Below the pieces are notes generated by a model. It searched no databases, was not told the origin of the DNA, and worked only from the letters and a program-made list of their open reading frames with translations. A stretch of DNA of 64,000 nt, taken from assembly GCF_963678635.1 (NCBI RefSeq), contig NC_087067.1, forward strand, positions 52,754,233-52,818,232, read 5' to 3'. The position numbers and the translations under genes were made by a program. Positions 21,801-31,163 of this stretch are shown in pieces. Position 1 is the stretch's first letter. Each line of letters starts with the position of its first letter. This DNA comes from Symsagittifera roscoffensis. Lineage: Eukaryota > Xenacoelomorpha > Acoela > Convolutidae.

Positions 21801-22049
21801 TCGTCTGGCCGAGTCGTGTGCTTTGTAGTCGCATTTCGTAGTCGTGTCGGCACAGAAATCACCCGACTCGGGTACACATTGTTCGGGTTTGCACGATTTG
21901 ACCTGGCACAGTTCGGGTACTCTGTATCGATTGGAGTACTCGGTCACTTTGCAGATTTCCCCCTTGGAGATTGTGAGGGAACTCCTCCCATGTACTGGAC
22001 AGGTGTGTTTTCCGCAGATGCAGATTTGACAGATACATTCACAAACCAT
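15640..22049 (-). CDS. SAXO: SAXO/FAM154-type stabiliser of axonemal microtubules, six exons
   Basis: Exons (minus strand): 22049-21585, 20356-20204, 19993-19744, 19468-19266, 16430-16314, 15849-15640. Joined, they give about 465 residues, close to vertebrate SAXO1. The N-terminus has the family's Cys-rich signature (CICQICICGKHTCPVHG). It is followed by about ten repeats of the form T-T-x-x-x-x-Y-K-A-x (DTTTKCDYKAHD, DTTQRSDYKAWA, LTTSRRDYTTK, KTTAYNTNYIAHQ), alternating with S-C-K-P spacers. In this family such repeats bind microtubules inside cilia, flagella and basal bodies. Every exon junction keeps the repeat frame. Introns 1 and 3 are GT-AG. Introns 2 and 4 have no usable GT and fit G|GC...AG. 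Intron 5 fits either GAG|GCAAGA or an earlier CAA|GTGTGT (exon end then 16329). Introns are loaded with MITEs and tandem repeats. Start: the ATG at 22049 precedes the conserved Cys motif directly. Confidence 0.93.
16314..16430 (-). CDS. SAXO: SAXO exon 5
   Basis: 39 codons, acceptor TTGTAG|CCTGAC. Encodes DYKPSEAPFEKTTAYNTNY and then IAHQICKPISCKPQVC, a clear SAXO repeat. The 3' end is GAG|GCAAGA, or 15 bases earlier at CAA|GTGTGT; both are phase 0. Confidence 0.85.
16774..17563. repeat. Tandem repeat, 5 copies of 158 bp (SAXO intron 4)
   Basis: AACAATTCGATTTCC recurs at 16774, 16932, 17090, 17248 and 17406 (AACAATTTG in the last). The period is exactly 158 bp and copies differ by only a few bases, which indicates recent amplification inside the intron. 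Confidence 0.95.
17775..17823 (+). other. Exon-like segment, copy 1 of a pair
   Basis: 49 bp bounded by TCAG and GTATAT, open only in the frame reading ESAAKSAELRIETKLS. It pairs with 18835-18892, which is 9 bp longer and open in the corresponding frame. It lies in a SAXO intron but on the opposite strand. No other exons of such a gene were recognised, so this may be an old duplicated repeat. Confidence 0.3.
18835..18892 (+). other. Exon-like segment, copy 2 of a pair
   Basis: 58 bp bounded by TTCAG and GTATCT, reading KSENSAMKFTGLRVEATLT. The downstream flanks of both copies are also similar (AAAACTAAAAAGACTTAAACG against AAAACCAAAATAACCGAAACG), so the duplicated segment extends at least 100 bp beyond the putative donor. 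Confidence 0.3.
19266..19468 (-). CDS. SAXO: SAXO exon 4
   Basis: Acceptor TTGCAG|GCGACAAC; the first two bases complete a Gly codon with exon 3. Carries KLTTNRRDYKYSG and NTEFNSNFKAWA. The donor fits CACAG|GCTAGT; the nearby GTATTT would break the frame into exon 5. Confidence 0.9.
19744..19993 (-). CDS. SAXO: SAXO exon 3
   Basis: Starts GCGACTTATGTGGCTCAC after TTAG. Encodes ATYVAHPVNKP, FDSLTTSRRDYTTK and TTETRDNYKAPN. Ends in phase 1 at CCAG|GTTACA. Confidence 0.9.
20204..20356 (-). CDS. SAXO: SAXO exon 2
   Basis: 51 codons. Acceptor GTGTAG|GATGAG after a GT-repeat tract; carries GDTTNNSTYKAHD and VQSCKPNE. There is no GT near the 3' edge, and AACAAG|GCAACA gives the in-frame join to exon 3. 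Confidence 0.88.
20607..20889. mobile_element. hAT MITE, right-truncated copy
   Basis: Begins CAGAGGCGGATCTAGG and carries the family's internal GGCGCGCGCTCCCCCC and GGCGCCTTTAGAAAATTT. Homology to the 22265 copy stops near 20889, where another MITE begins. Confidence 0.75.
20898..21112. mobile_element. MITE, GGCTCTTTTCC family, with 8-bp target duplication
   Basis: Terminal inverted repeats GGCTCTTTTCCAGT...ACTGGAAAAGAGCC, with C-rich and G-rich blocks just inside. CAAAATGG flanks both ends (20890-20897 and 21113-21120). 215 bp, no coding capacity. Confidence 0.85.
21143..21353. mobile_element. MITE, GGCTCTTTTCC family, second copy
   Basis: Inverted ends GGCTCTTTTTCCTCCCCC and GGGGGAAAGAAAAAAGAGCC; flanks TACAAAGA/TACAACGG match at 6 of 8 positions. 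The interior (TGACAAACATATTTGGTCT) recurs near 22880 and, diverged, near 31040 and 31780. Confidence 0.75.
21585..22049 (-). CDS. SAXO: SAXO exon 1
   Basis: 155 codons from ATG: the Cys-rich head, then repeats DTTTKCDYKAHD, LDTTTMYRKE and DTTQRSDYKAWA. It ends in phase 0 at a canonical donor (AAAAAA|GTAAGT). Confidence 0.93.
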
Positions 22050-22155
22050 GATAGCTAATATGTATATTAACTAATTTAAGTAGCTCAAATGTATTAACCT
22101 ATCTTATTATCTTATTATTCAAAACAAAATGGAATTTCTGGAAAATGGAGAATTG

Positions 22156-22966
22156 GCTCTTTTGCACGTGCCTTGTCAGCTTTTTATAAGTCGCTCCCCC
22201 CGATGTTTTCTGTTCCCCTCCTACAAAATTGATTGCCAGTTTTGCAGTTTAAAATTGATACAATCAGGGGCGGATCTAGGATTTTCTCGAGGGGGGAGGG
22301 CGAAGTTTCAAAAAAATTTCGAAAATTTTGACGACCTTTTTTTTCAGGTCGATCAGATTGATTTTCCGAGCTCTCTCAGAGCAGTAAAAAGACCCTGTTT
22401 TGGACAAATTTTCTGCGCCGCAGGCAATTTTCTGAAAACACAGGTCAAAAAAGCCGTCTTTGGGCACTTTTTGGAAAATTTTGACAAAAAAAACGCGTTT
22501 TTTTGGCGCGCGCTCCCCCTCAAAATTAGTATATATTGGCGCCAAAGGCGCCTTTAGAAAAATTTTAGGGTCGGTCGGCCAAAAATGGATTTCTTAAAAA
22601 GTACCAAAGGGTGGACCCTTTGGGTTCGCAGGGGTTCGAATCCCTGAGGGGGAGAAGGCGTCCGCCCCCCCGCCCCCCCCGCCCCCCCCCCCCCCAAATC
22701 CGCCCCTGGATACAATTTTTATTAGGCGATCATTTGTTTGTTCATGTTTATCCTTGTGAAGCTTTTTCGATTTTTTCCTTTCCCCGACCTGCAAAATTTT
22801 TTTAGTAAACTTAATGTTCACTTTTGTCCAATTGCAAAAATTGGAATGCAGACTGATTAATTAGTCCCTGATAAACATATTTGGTCTGCATACTCAACTT
22901 TCTAAAACCCCTCGTTATACCATAAAATTGATGCTTATGTCAGGTGAGCTTCAGGGGAAAGAGCAC
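22156..22966. mobile_element. MITE of GGCTCTTTT family interrupted by a hAT MITE
   Basis: Left GGCTCTTTT at 22156 and right AAAGAGC near 22966 bracket interior sequence shared with 21143-21353. The 22265-22708 hAT MITE is nested inside. The outer ends are degraded and no outer target duplication is visible. Confidence 0.5.
22265..22708. mobile_element. hAT MITE, complete, 8-bp target duplication
   Basis: Starts CAGGGGCGGATCTAGG, ends AAATCCGCCCCTG, and is flanked by GATACAAT on both sides (22257-22264 and 22709-22716). An 8-bp duplication and CAG...CTG ends are hallmarks of hAT elements. The interior has a G/C-rich block, a GGCGCCAAAGGCGCC palindrome and GGGTTCGAATCCC, which matches a Pol III B box but is also palindromic. 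Confidence 0.92.
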
Positions 22967-23289
22967 GGATACGCACCAAGACCATAAATTCATATTGATG
23001 AGTGACTCTTTTTCGTTGCCGTCATCAGTAAAGGAATTGTCACTCTGGTGTATCCGATGTTTATTTCTACTGTTTTAAATTTTACTAAGATGAATTTTGC
23101 TTTGTTTTCAAGTATTGATTGTGCTGTGATATTTTACTAATGTAAAAACTACAAATTCTTAATTCAAGTGATTATGTTTACAAAATATCACGGCATGGCA
23201 TTGAAATAAGATAATGTTATTCGCCCTTAACTCGTTCAGAGACAAAAGAGTTCAGTGATTAACATAGAAAGTTTGAAGTCATCAGCAAT
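22967..23289. other. Non-coding, nothing recognised
   Basis: AT-rich sequence before a decayed retrotransposon. Confidence 0.4.
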
Positions 23290-24130
23290 CTGCAGAAGTG
23301 GACGGATCTACACGACATCCTGCCGTTATTTCTAGAAGGTAATGAAATTAACATTTATGATGAGTTGAATGAAGAGGCGAAGGGAGACTACCACAAGTTG
23401 AATTGTGCGTTGCTGAGACCATCGAAAGCTAACGAATTGTTCATCAGTCGGAAATGGTTATTAGGCGAACCGGCGGAGGTGCTCATATCGGACTTTAAAC
23501 GTTTAGCAGGACTGATTGGTATAAAAACTGTGGACTGGTATTCTGTTGAACCGTTTACAGGGGATCAACATTTACGAGTTTTACCCAACGAAGTGAGCAT
23601 GCAGCTTCACTCGGTTCTTGCAACAAAGTCAATTTCTCTATCTGAAATGTTCCAATTTGGCTAAAGAGGTGTCGAGAGAAGTTTAAACATCACATTTTAA
23701 GCACGATGATGGACTCGCGGGCCCGTTGGTGCCGAGCGCCAAGGCACGTCAGGCACCAAACAAAAGGCAATCGAAAGATAGGCATAAAGGTCTTCGTTTT
23801 TCTTATGGGGAAACTTTTCATTTTTCATGCGCAGGTTAACTGAAATGCTACAGCCGTGTTCATGAGGGCCATATAGCAACGAGGTGCTGGGCTGCAGCGC
23901 CACAGGCTTCGAACTAGGGAAACTTCAGTAGGGGAGCGCTGGCGCAGCAGTGACCTCTCCCTCTTTACCAAAGTTATTGGTACCATTTAAGGAATCTACC
24001 TTGCACGTAGGATTGGACACATTGTGCTCGACTAGATTAGTGGTACGCAGGATAGTGGAGAAATTTGGGTTGAAATTTCATCCCTGTAAAGGGAAACTGG
24101 TTGCTGTTGGGAAAAAACACAATTTTTTTT
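23290..24130 (+). pseudogene. Decayed LTR-retrotransposon gag-protease fragment
   Basis: From about 23300 a frame reads LHDILPLFLEGNEINIYDEL and, after the Met at 23365, continues 99 codons with ISDFKRLAGLIG, a pattern typical of Ty3/gypsy Gag capsids. About 170 bp past its stop, near 23840-23890, a shifted frame has EGHIATRCW, the second half of a Gag zinc knuckle whose other Cys is changed. Near 24010-24110 GLDTLCSTRLV resembles the D-T-G-x-S/T retropepsin active site, with Gly replaced by Leu. Frameshifts and lost key residues show it is dead. No LTRs were recognised. Confidence 0.6.
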
Positions 24131-24599
24131 CAATACTTTAAATGTATAATCGTACAAAGGCAAAAAAAATCTGTTAATCTTAGCCAGTTTTTGCTAATAA
24201 AGGGCATCAATTTGCGGAGAAAGTTGAAACATCCCAAAGAGATCATCAGATCCGATTTTCTCAAAATGCTGTCTTCTGAAAACAAGCGAAAGAAAAACAA
24301 ACGAAAGAACTTTTCTTAGAGCAAATTTTTTTTCCAGACAACCTTAAGTCAGCCTTAGTATGTTTTTTCATAAAATTGAACTGAGAAAGAACCAGATAAC
24401 TAAGGTCGACGATGTCTCTTCTTCCAAATTTTAACAAAATTTTTGAATAATTACTTCACAAATTTAGTATTGATTTTCTAGATAAACTCGGGTTTTGCAT
24501 AAAAAACCAAATATGGTTCAGATTTGAAATTTTTAACCAGTGAAGCGTTGATAAAAATCCTAGAAAACATTCAAAATGATTGAGAATTGAACCCGAGTG
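24131..24599. other. Non-coding, possible retroelement remainder
   Basis: Short Lys-rich frames only; no reverse-transcriptase motif in continuation of the upstream gag. Confidence 0.3.
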
Positions 24600-24845
24600 A
24601 AACATATGCAGTTTACATAACTCTCAAAAAAGCTTTTGATACTAATTCAGCCTGTTTTTTGTTCAAAAAAATTGAAAAATACGGACTAAGAGGTCCCACA
24701 AAAGACTTATTGACATCATAATTGATGGCAAATATATCCCAAGGAGTCAAAATAGGCTCTTTACCTTCTTCCGCAGTTCCACAGTGATCAGTCCCCGGAA
24801 CACTATTGTTCATTTTAGTATTGATGAATTGATTGGTGTCTGTAA
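24600..24845 (+). pseudogene. LINE-type reverse transcriptase fragment
   Basis: Reading frames with in-frame stops give ITLKKAFDT, IEKYGLRGPTKDLLTS, and then VPQ-stop-SVPGTLLFILVL. These correspond to the conserved non-LTR RT blocks D-L-x-K-A-F-D-T, the L-x-x-x-G-I-x-G region and the V-P-Q-G-S-x-L-G-P-L-L-F box. The catalytic F-A-D-D block was not found. It is an old fragment of a Jockey/CR1-like LINE; the clade is not certain. Confidence 0.6.
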
Positions 24846-25863
24846 AAGAATTGCACTAATGCGAGCTATTCAAAGTTTTAATTGAGCTCTTGATTAAAAA
24901 TTGGAAATTTTATATATGAAAAAAGTTCAGTTTTGAACTCAAAGATTGAGATATTACAACCAAAAAGAGTCAAAATACCAGAACAACAAAAAATTTCATT
25001 GGAAAAATCCCTCAAAGAATTGATACACTGATCAGAAAACTTTTCAATTGTATTCAATTTTTTTTTGCAGATTTTAATTATGTGCTCAACAATCTTAATA
25101 CTCCTCAATTAAGAAAAATGTACCATGAATCTTGCGATTTACACATTGTAAATGATAAAGAAATGATAGACCTTTCATTCTCAAACTGGGTTGTCGGGTT
25201 AGTACTTTATTGTTGAGACTTCTTAGTTTCTATGGTTATGAAAGTGTATTGCTTAATTATGGCATCACTTGAAAAGGCTTATCGGTCCTTTTGATGTCCT
25301 TGCATAAAATAATTATGTATATTGGGAAAATCTATCGAAACACCTCTGTATGAAAACAATTTATCATGATAATTAATACTATTGAGTTGCTTCCAAAAAA
25401 TTTTAACAAAATATTTTACCAGTTTTCTGAAAACTTCGCACGCAAACTTCAAGTAGCCCACAGTGGTGTTTTGGCTATACTACAAATTGTACACGGTCAT
25501 TTTTGTGGCATTGCAATATCAACGTGGTTGAATAGTTTGATTTTAAAATGTAAGTGTGCCTCAAACGTATCTGATGATCGATCGATAAACCCCACAGCTG
25601 ATCGAGTTTGACTCCAGAGCGTCCTGACGTGAACTAGCTCTTTGCACTCGTTCTCATTGAACGCCTTCTTATTGCCGATGCTAGATTGACGTGGTTCCAT
25701 TATGGCCACCTAAAAGTGTCTGTGTGCCTGAGGGAAACTTCGGCAACTTCTTTTTTGAATGAGGCAAAAAGTTAAATTATGGCATTGGTTGGAATCTCAG
25801 GGATACCAGAAAATTGTTATTTTTAGCCACTTTTCCATAGAGCAACGGATTAGGAAAACCAAC
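24846..25863. other. Non-coding, possible LINE remainder
   Basis: VLNNLNTPQLRKMYHESC near 25078-25133 is reminiscent of the region downstream of LINE RT domains, but I could not establish this. Nothing else is recognised. Confidence 0.3.
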
Positions 25864-26478
25864 CCGGGTCGAGGTCCGCGACTCATGTTGAGACCGAAAT
25901 GGGTTGCCGAAATGGACGTTCTGCGACCAAAATTCCATCATCTCGCAAGAGCCTTGAGTCGCACAAAGTCGGAACATACCTAATTTGAGTCGCGCAAAGT
26001 CGCAACATACCTAATTTGGGTCTCGCAAAGTCGCAACATATCTTTTTTGGATCCCGCAAAGTCGGGCAAATATTTCGTTCGCACAAAGTCGCAACATACC
26101 CATTTTGAGTCGCAGTGGTCGCAACACAACTAATTTGGGTTCCTTCAAAGTCGCAACATGCCCATTTTGAGTCGCAGTGGTCGCCACACACCTAATTTGG
26201 GTTCCTTCAAAGTCGCAACATATCTGTTTTGGTCGCGCAAAGTCGCGCAAATATTTCGGTCGCACAAAGTCGCAATATACCCTTTTTGAGTCGCAATGGT
26301 CGCGATATATTTTATTTGGGTCGCGCAAAGTCGCAACATACCTATTTGGGTCGCAAAGTCGCATTATACCCATTTTGAGTTGCAATACTTGCAAAATACC
26401 CGATTTGAGTCTCAATGGTCGCAACATACCCATTTTGATTCGCAATGGTCGCAACATAAGTCCGCGACCTCGACCCGG
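25864..26478. repeat. Minisatellite inside 19-bp terminal inverted repeats
   Basis: CCGGGTCGAGGTCCGCGAC (25864-25882) is perfectly inverted at 26460-26478. Between them are about 16 units of about 31 bp built on GTCGCGCAAAGTCGCAACAT plus an A/T-rich half. No target duplication was found at the outer ends. The long minus-strand frames across it are artefacts of a 31-bp repeat without stops. Confidence 0.85.
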
Positions 26479-29400
26479 AAATCAGCATCAATTCGTGACA
26501 CCCATGAAAACGATGGTCTTTTTTAAATACCCAAACTGCCTTGAAATCTTTCAAAACCCAATCAAAAGCAGCGGCGAGCAAAAAACGCAAAATCTGACCG
26601 TCACTACAAATGTATACAAATCCGGACATGAGATTTCACGCTAGCAAAATTCTTCTTGTGACGCAACTTCGTCTGGGGCTAAAAATTTGAGGCTAAACGT
26701 TTTTCACAGTAATCAAGTTGGTTTTGCCTGGAACTCTCAACTGCAAAAAACTTCTTATTGGGGGATTAATATGCATAAGATTCGGAAACAAGCGCAAAAT
26801 TATCTGTCTCAAATATATTCCCTACATAAGACCCTCACTCTTAATTTGCACGGCAGAGTTAATTGAAAAAAGTAACTCGGCCGTGTGAGGAAAACGTTTT
26901 TTAAAAAGTGCAACACACTTTGTGTTTTAGGTTGGTTTCTTTTTTTTCAATGCTCAAAACAAACTTAAGAGCTAATCAAACATAACAATTGTTTACTCAC
27001 GATTAATGGCGTCAGCTTTTCTAACTGATACTACCAAACAGTTTGTCCTACGCGAACTGCAAATCAATCCATGACATTTATACAGGTAAGTAGATTTAGA
27101 AAGGATTTAAACAGATTATTACGAAAAAAATAACCTAATTTTATAGATTTTGGCGAAGTATTGAAATCTTTCAAAGTCTCATGAGTATTGATTTAACATA
27201 TCAACTACCTTTTTTTTCGAATCTTGAGCAAAATTATGTTCTCAAAAATAACATAATTCGAGCTTCAGAGCTCACTAGTCACTCAGAGAAAATTTCTACC
27301 ATAAAACTGCTACTTATTTTCTAATATCTGCGGAAACGAAAATTAAAATTTTGCAACGTTTCTTCACATAATTTTTTCATTTATCAACGTTCTAGGTGCA
27401 ATGTTGTCAGAAATTTAAATGAACTTATATTCGAAAACTAAATTTGGAGCAACTCAAATTTAGCTAATAAAAACTACATATTTGTCATACTCATAGTTTT
27501 TTTTCAGGCCAAACATCAGCACGAATTGATAAACTAAGGTTTTGATTCAATTTTCAATTTTTTTCTACTTTTTGATAGTAGAGAAAACTTGATTAGAATC
27601 TTTGAATAATCTGTTTAAAAAGTATCCAAAAAGTGAATAAGAATTGATTTTTTGTTGCCTAATCTTGTAAAAAAAAAACTATTAAAAATTAGACAAAAAA
27701 TAGGTTCAAATTGACTTAAAATCGACTAAAAATTAGTTTTTAAGCTACATTTTGAATCAAACTCAACCCATTCTAAATCAATTCATATAAATTTTTTCTA
27801 ACTTCATTATCTTTATCAAAAATTCGATGACTTTAAAAAATTGGCTATTATTCTAAAGTGTCGTTATTTAATTTTCATAAATCAAGCAAAATTGAGAAGA
27901 AAAAAGATTTTTTATGAACAAAAAAAACACTTAACTTTAGCACTAACTTTCTCTGAATGTTATTGATGGAGCATTGAGGTATCGAAAAATCAGCGCGTCG
28001 AATTTGACTGAATAATTACTAGGAACTAGTTTTTAATGAGAACATAAAATCAGGACTTCAACCCGAGTGAGACTTAAGCCCGAGTACTTCATTTTTCTAT
28101 TTTTTTACGTTTAAGTCTTATCTTTGTTATAGTAGTCCCATCTCTATGGAACTTACCATTATTTAAACACTGATACTCTGAAAGCTATCTTATTGTAGTC
28201 ACATTAATTTAAACTTTCATTTGGAAAACACTTGCTGCAGAGTTTTTTTAGTTTGTCTTTCCGAATTTTGACAAGTGCATTGTAGGTTGCGTCTCCGCCT
28301 CTCAATCAAAAGGTCCTTACTTGTTGTTTGAAGTTCAGCAACATTATCCAGCCCAGAAATATTGCTGAAAAAAGCGTATGTATATCCTAAACACAGGCAC
28401 AACAGTATATCTCCGAATCGCGATTAAAAAATTTCTCTTTCTAGCAAATTTCATCCAATTGGCAGTTTGAGCAAACGTGTCTGTGATGATATACTTGTCA
28501 GTGCTATGATGTATAAACTGATTGTTAGTTTCTCTCGTTATTTTATTTCAACTTGCAAGAGAGTTTTCTCGAAGTTTCATCCGGGAAAAACTCAGGTTTC
28601 TTGAGCAAGGACCCAAATTACAATGGAAAGATTCAAATTCTTATAAAAAATGTAAATTGAAGTATCTCATTAAAAACTAATTACCAGCAATGACTCAAAA
28701 AAAATCTGAGCGCCAAACGTTCGGTACCTCAGAGCACACTTAGAAAAAAATCAATGGAAAATCAGTGATCAGTGCTGCAGCTGAAACGTTTCTACTCTTA
28801 AACGCAATCGTTTTCTCTGTTTTGCTGGGATCGTGAGAAGTGATAGCAACAACTTGCAGTTAGTGGTGAGATTTCTCAAGGGATTTAGTTTAGTTCATTC
28901 AGGTTGCATCTGAGTTGTCTTGTTATCGGGTGTTCTGTTTGTTTGTTTCAGTCAATTAGCTTAAAAAATATAGGGTCAACAATCACCTAAAAACAAGCAA
29001 ATGGTCAATTCAGAGCATGCGCTCATTAAGCCGCTGAAGCAAAAATCAAATGCAGGAATAAATCAAAGCTTACGCAGTATTTCATAAAAATTTCGAAAAA
29101 TTCATCGAGCAGTTCTCCTATGAACAGGCATGAGCAGTTCAATTGGAAGTAACAGCAAGAAATATTGACTCGATAACTCATAAGTAAAAAATGGCTGATG
29201 TTGGTTAGAACCTAAGTATTCGGTATTGGAAGAAAAGCGATTGAGCTTAAGTATAAAGAGCATCCGAAATGCAGCTAATACCAATGAAGAAGGAAAAAAA
29301 TTGAGCAAATTTTTCTTTGTCAAAGTTTTTTTTCGGAAAATGGCGGTAACACTCATTTTCTTATATTGAGAGGTTTTTTTGATGCCTAAATTGCATCAAC

Positions 29401-30528
29401 ACTCAAACACGTGCACGTTGCATATAAAATCAACCTTGAAAAAAAACACCTTCAAAATTTTGATTGACAGACCGAGTTTTTCTCAGAACCAAAAATGATT
29501 GGCAGACCAAAAAACGATGTTCAAAACGCTCCAGTCTCCGAAACGCGCCAAAACACATGTCAAAATCCTCCAGTTTCAAACTAAGCCTTTTAAGGTTTTT
29601 ATGAAATCCCCTTATGCTGATTGTCGCACTTCCACTGCTTTGAGATCAGTAATTGGACAATTCGAGCCACAAAAATGATTAATTACTAAGTGTTGCACAA
29701 CACCACAGTCAAAAACGTTTTTTAGAAACTGGTGGAATGTAAACTTATTTGTCCGACTTTTGTAACGAAAGTAACGGAATATTTGTGATCGGGGTGGTTT
29801 TTTTTTCAGACAAATTTCGACTTTTTAACTAGCCATTTTTGACGGCATTTTTATATCATTTAAAAGGTATTGTTGTCTTGAGCCTAATTTTGAAAAGATA
29901 TATTAACTGTAATCGTTTTCCGTAACGTTATGCGGTTTTAAAGATTGCCACTTTGGTCAATATGGGACAACATACGCGCGATTCGTTTCGCGCTATTAAC
30001 GCGTGAGCGCAAATTTAATCCGAAGTAGAAATTGTTCCAAAATGGTTCAAGGAAACTTATATGCCATAATTGTTTTTTTTGGGAGCGAAATCTATCACTG
30101 TGTACTTTATATGGCTTGTTGGGGGATGGTTTTCACAAAAATATTGATTCTATTTTAATTTTTAATTTTATTTTGTTAAATTTATTTGTTTCATGTTATT
30201 ACTGCTCAATAGACCTTAAGAAGCAGTTGGAACATTCAGGGCTTTGCCCTAATACAAGCGGTTTTGTTCATTTTTAGAAGCAACTCAATTTAGACAAGCA
30301 ATTGTTTCTGGTTCAAATTGATATTCAAATTCGCTGAACCTATCCAAATCTACTTGGCTTAATTAGAATTAATGCAGTTAACTAAAGAAGTCCTGTATGC
30401 TTTTGACATTAAAAATAGGTATTGAAAAAAAATGTCATTCAATTTCGCTTTATTTATCTATTTCTACTTGCCTAATTTGACTAAGTAATTTATAGCCTTA
30501 AAAAATTTTGTTCTATGTGATTTTTCAT
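26479..30528. other. 4-kb non-coding stretch
   Basis: AT-rich and without a recognisable gene. At 27006 an ATG opens a 22-codon frame that stops shortly before a strong donor (ACAG|GTAAGT at about 27087), so a non-coding 5' exon is conceivable but unsupported. A cluster of CG-rich words (ACGCGCGATTCGTTTCGCGC) lies near 29974. Confidence 0.35.
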
Positions 30529-30640
30529 CAGTCGCGGTTCTAGGACTTTTCCGGTGGGGGGAGGGGGAATTGCGGAGTTTTTCAAACAAATTTATACAAA
30601 AGCGAGTCTGCAATTTTTTGCGGCAAATCTGTCTAAGACA

Positions 30641-30979
30641 TTATGAACGTTTATTTCCACTTCTTTGCGGATATATTAAAGCTAAACTTGATAAGCGATC
30701 TTCCTTCGTATTAAATCGAAGGTAGTTCTTCAGTTGTTTCATACAGGAGAACAAGCGTTCGGCAGTGCAAACTGTTACTGCAAATTGAAGTATGACTAGC
30801 ATTGTCGACTTACGACATATTTTTAGGGCATCAGTGAAAATTTCTGGTATATGGCTGTAGGGGTTGGGGAGACGCGCCACATATTCCTCCAGATGGGTGC
30901 CTGCCTCAAATCTAAAATGCATCTGATTTGAGGCCTCAAAATTGGACTCACAGCTCTTTTTCCTGCCCACCCCCACCAC
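30641..30979 (-). pseudogene. hAT transposase C-terminal dimerisation fragment
   Basis: The frame contains LQFAVTVCTAERLFSCMKQL and then NYLRFNTKEDRLSSLALI. This is the hAT dimerisation domain: A/S-E-R-x-F-S followed about 20 residues later by the R-L-x-x-L-x-x-L helix. Catalytic D/D/E blocks upstream are missing. It links the nearby CAGGGGCGG MITEs to a hAT source. ZMYM/TTF-type hAT relatives share this pattern. Confidence 0.75.
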
Positions 30980-31109
30980 CTCACATATGCGTCAATTTTA
31001 TGCTGTAACGAGGGGTTTTACAAGATATAGTATGAAAAACAAGTATGTTTGCCATAGCCTATTTAATCCGCATACCAATTTTTGCATAACAATTGCATAA
31101 AAATTTGAT

Positions 31110-31163
31110 AATGTCAACAAAAGTTTACTAGTGAAATCTCACTAGTAAACTTTTGTTGACATT
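31110..31163. repeat. Perfect 25-bp hairpin (copy 1)
   Basis: AATGTCAACAAAAGTTTACT plus TAGTGA is followed by a 4-base loop (AATC) and its exact reverse complement. It recurs at about 36124-36177. Confidence 0.9.

Noticed and set aside
21482-22058. Plus-strand ORFs opposite SAXO exon 1
   Set aside because: Antisense shadows of SAXO coding sequence.
22594-22821. Gly-rich and Pro-rich ORFs
   Set aside because: Product of the C/G-rich end of the hAT MITE.
23930-23960. GCTGGCGCAGCAGTGA as a tRNA gene or SINE box A
   Set aside because: No B box at the right spacing and no cloverleaf could be drawn.
25957-26460. Possible CRISPR-like array of short repeats
   Set aside because: Units are contiguous and degenerate without unique spacers, and the DNA is eukaryotic; it is a minisatellite.
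25883-26644. Several overlapping 65-155-codon ORFs on both strands
   Set aside because: They run across the 31-bp minisatellite; repetition without stops creates open frames.
27006-27087. ATG frame before a strong GTAAGT donor as a coding first exon
   Set aside because: The frame stops before the donor and the other two frames also stop; at best a non-coding exon.
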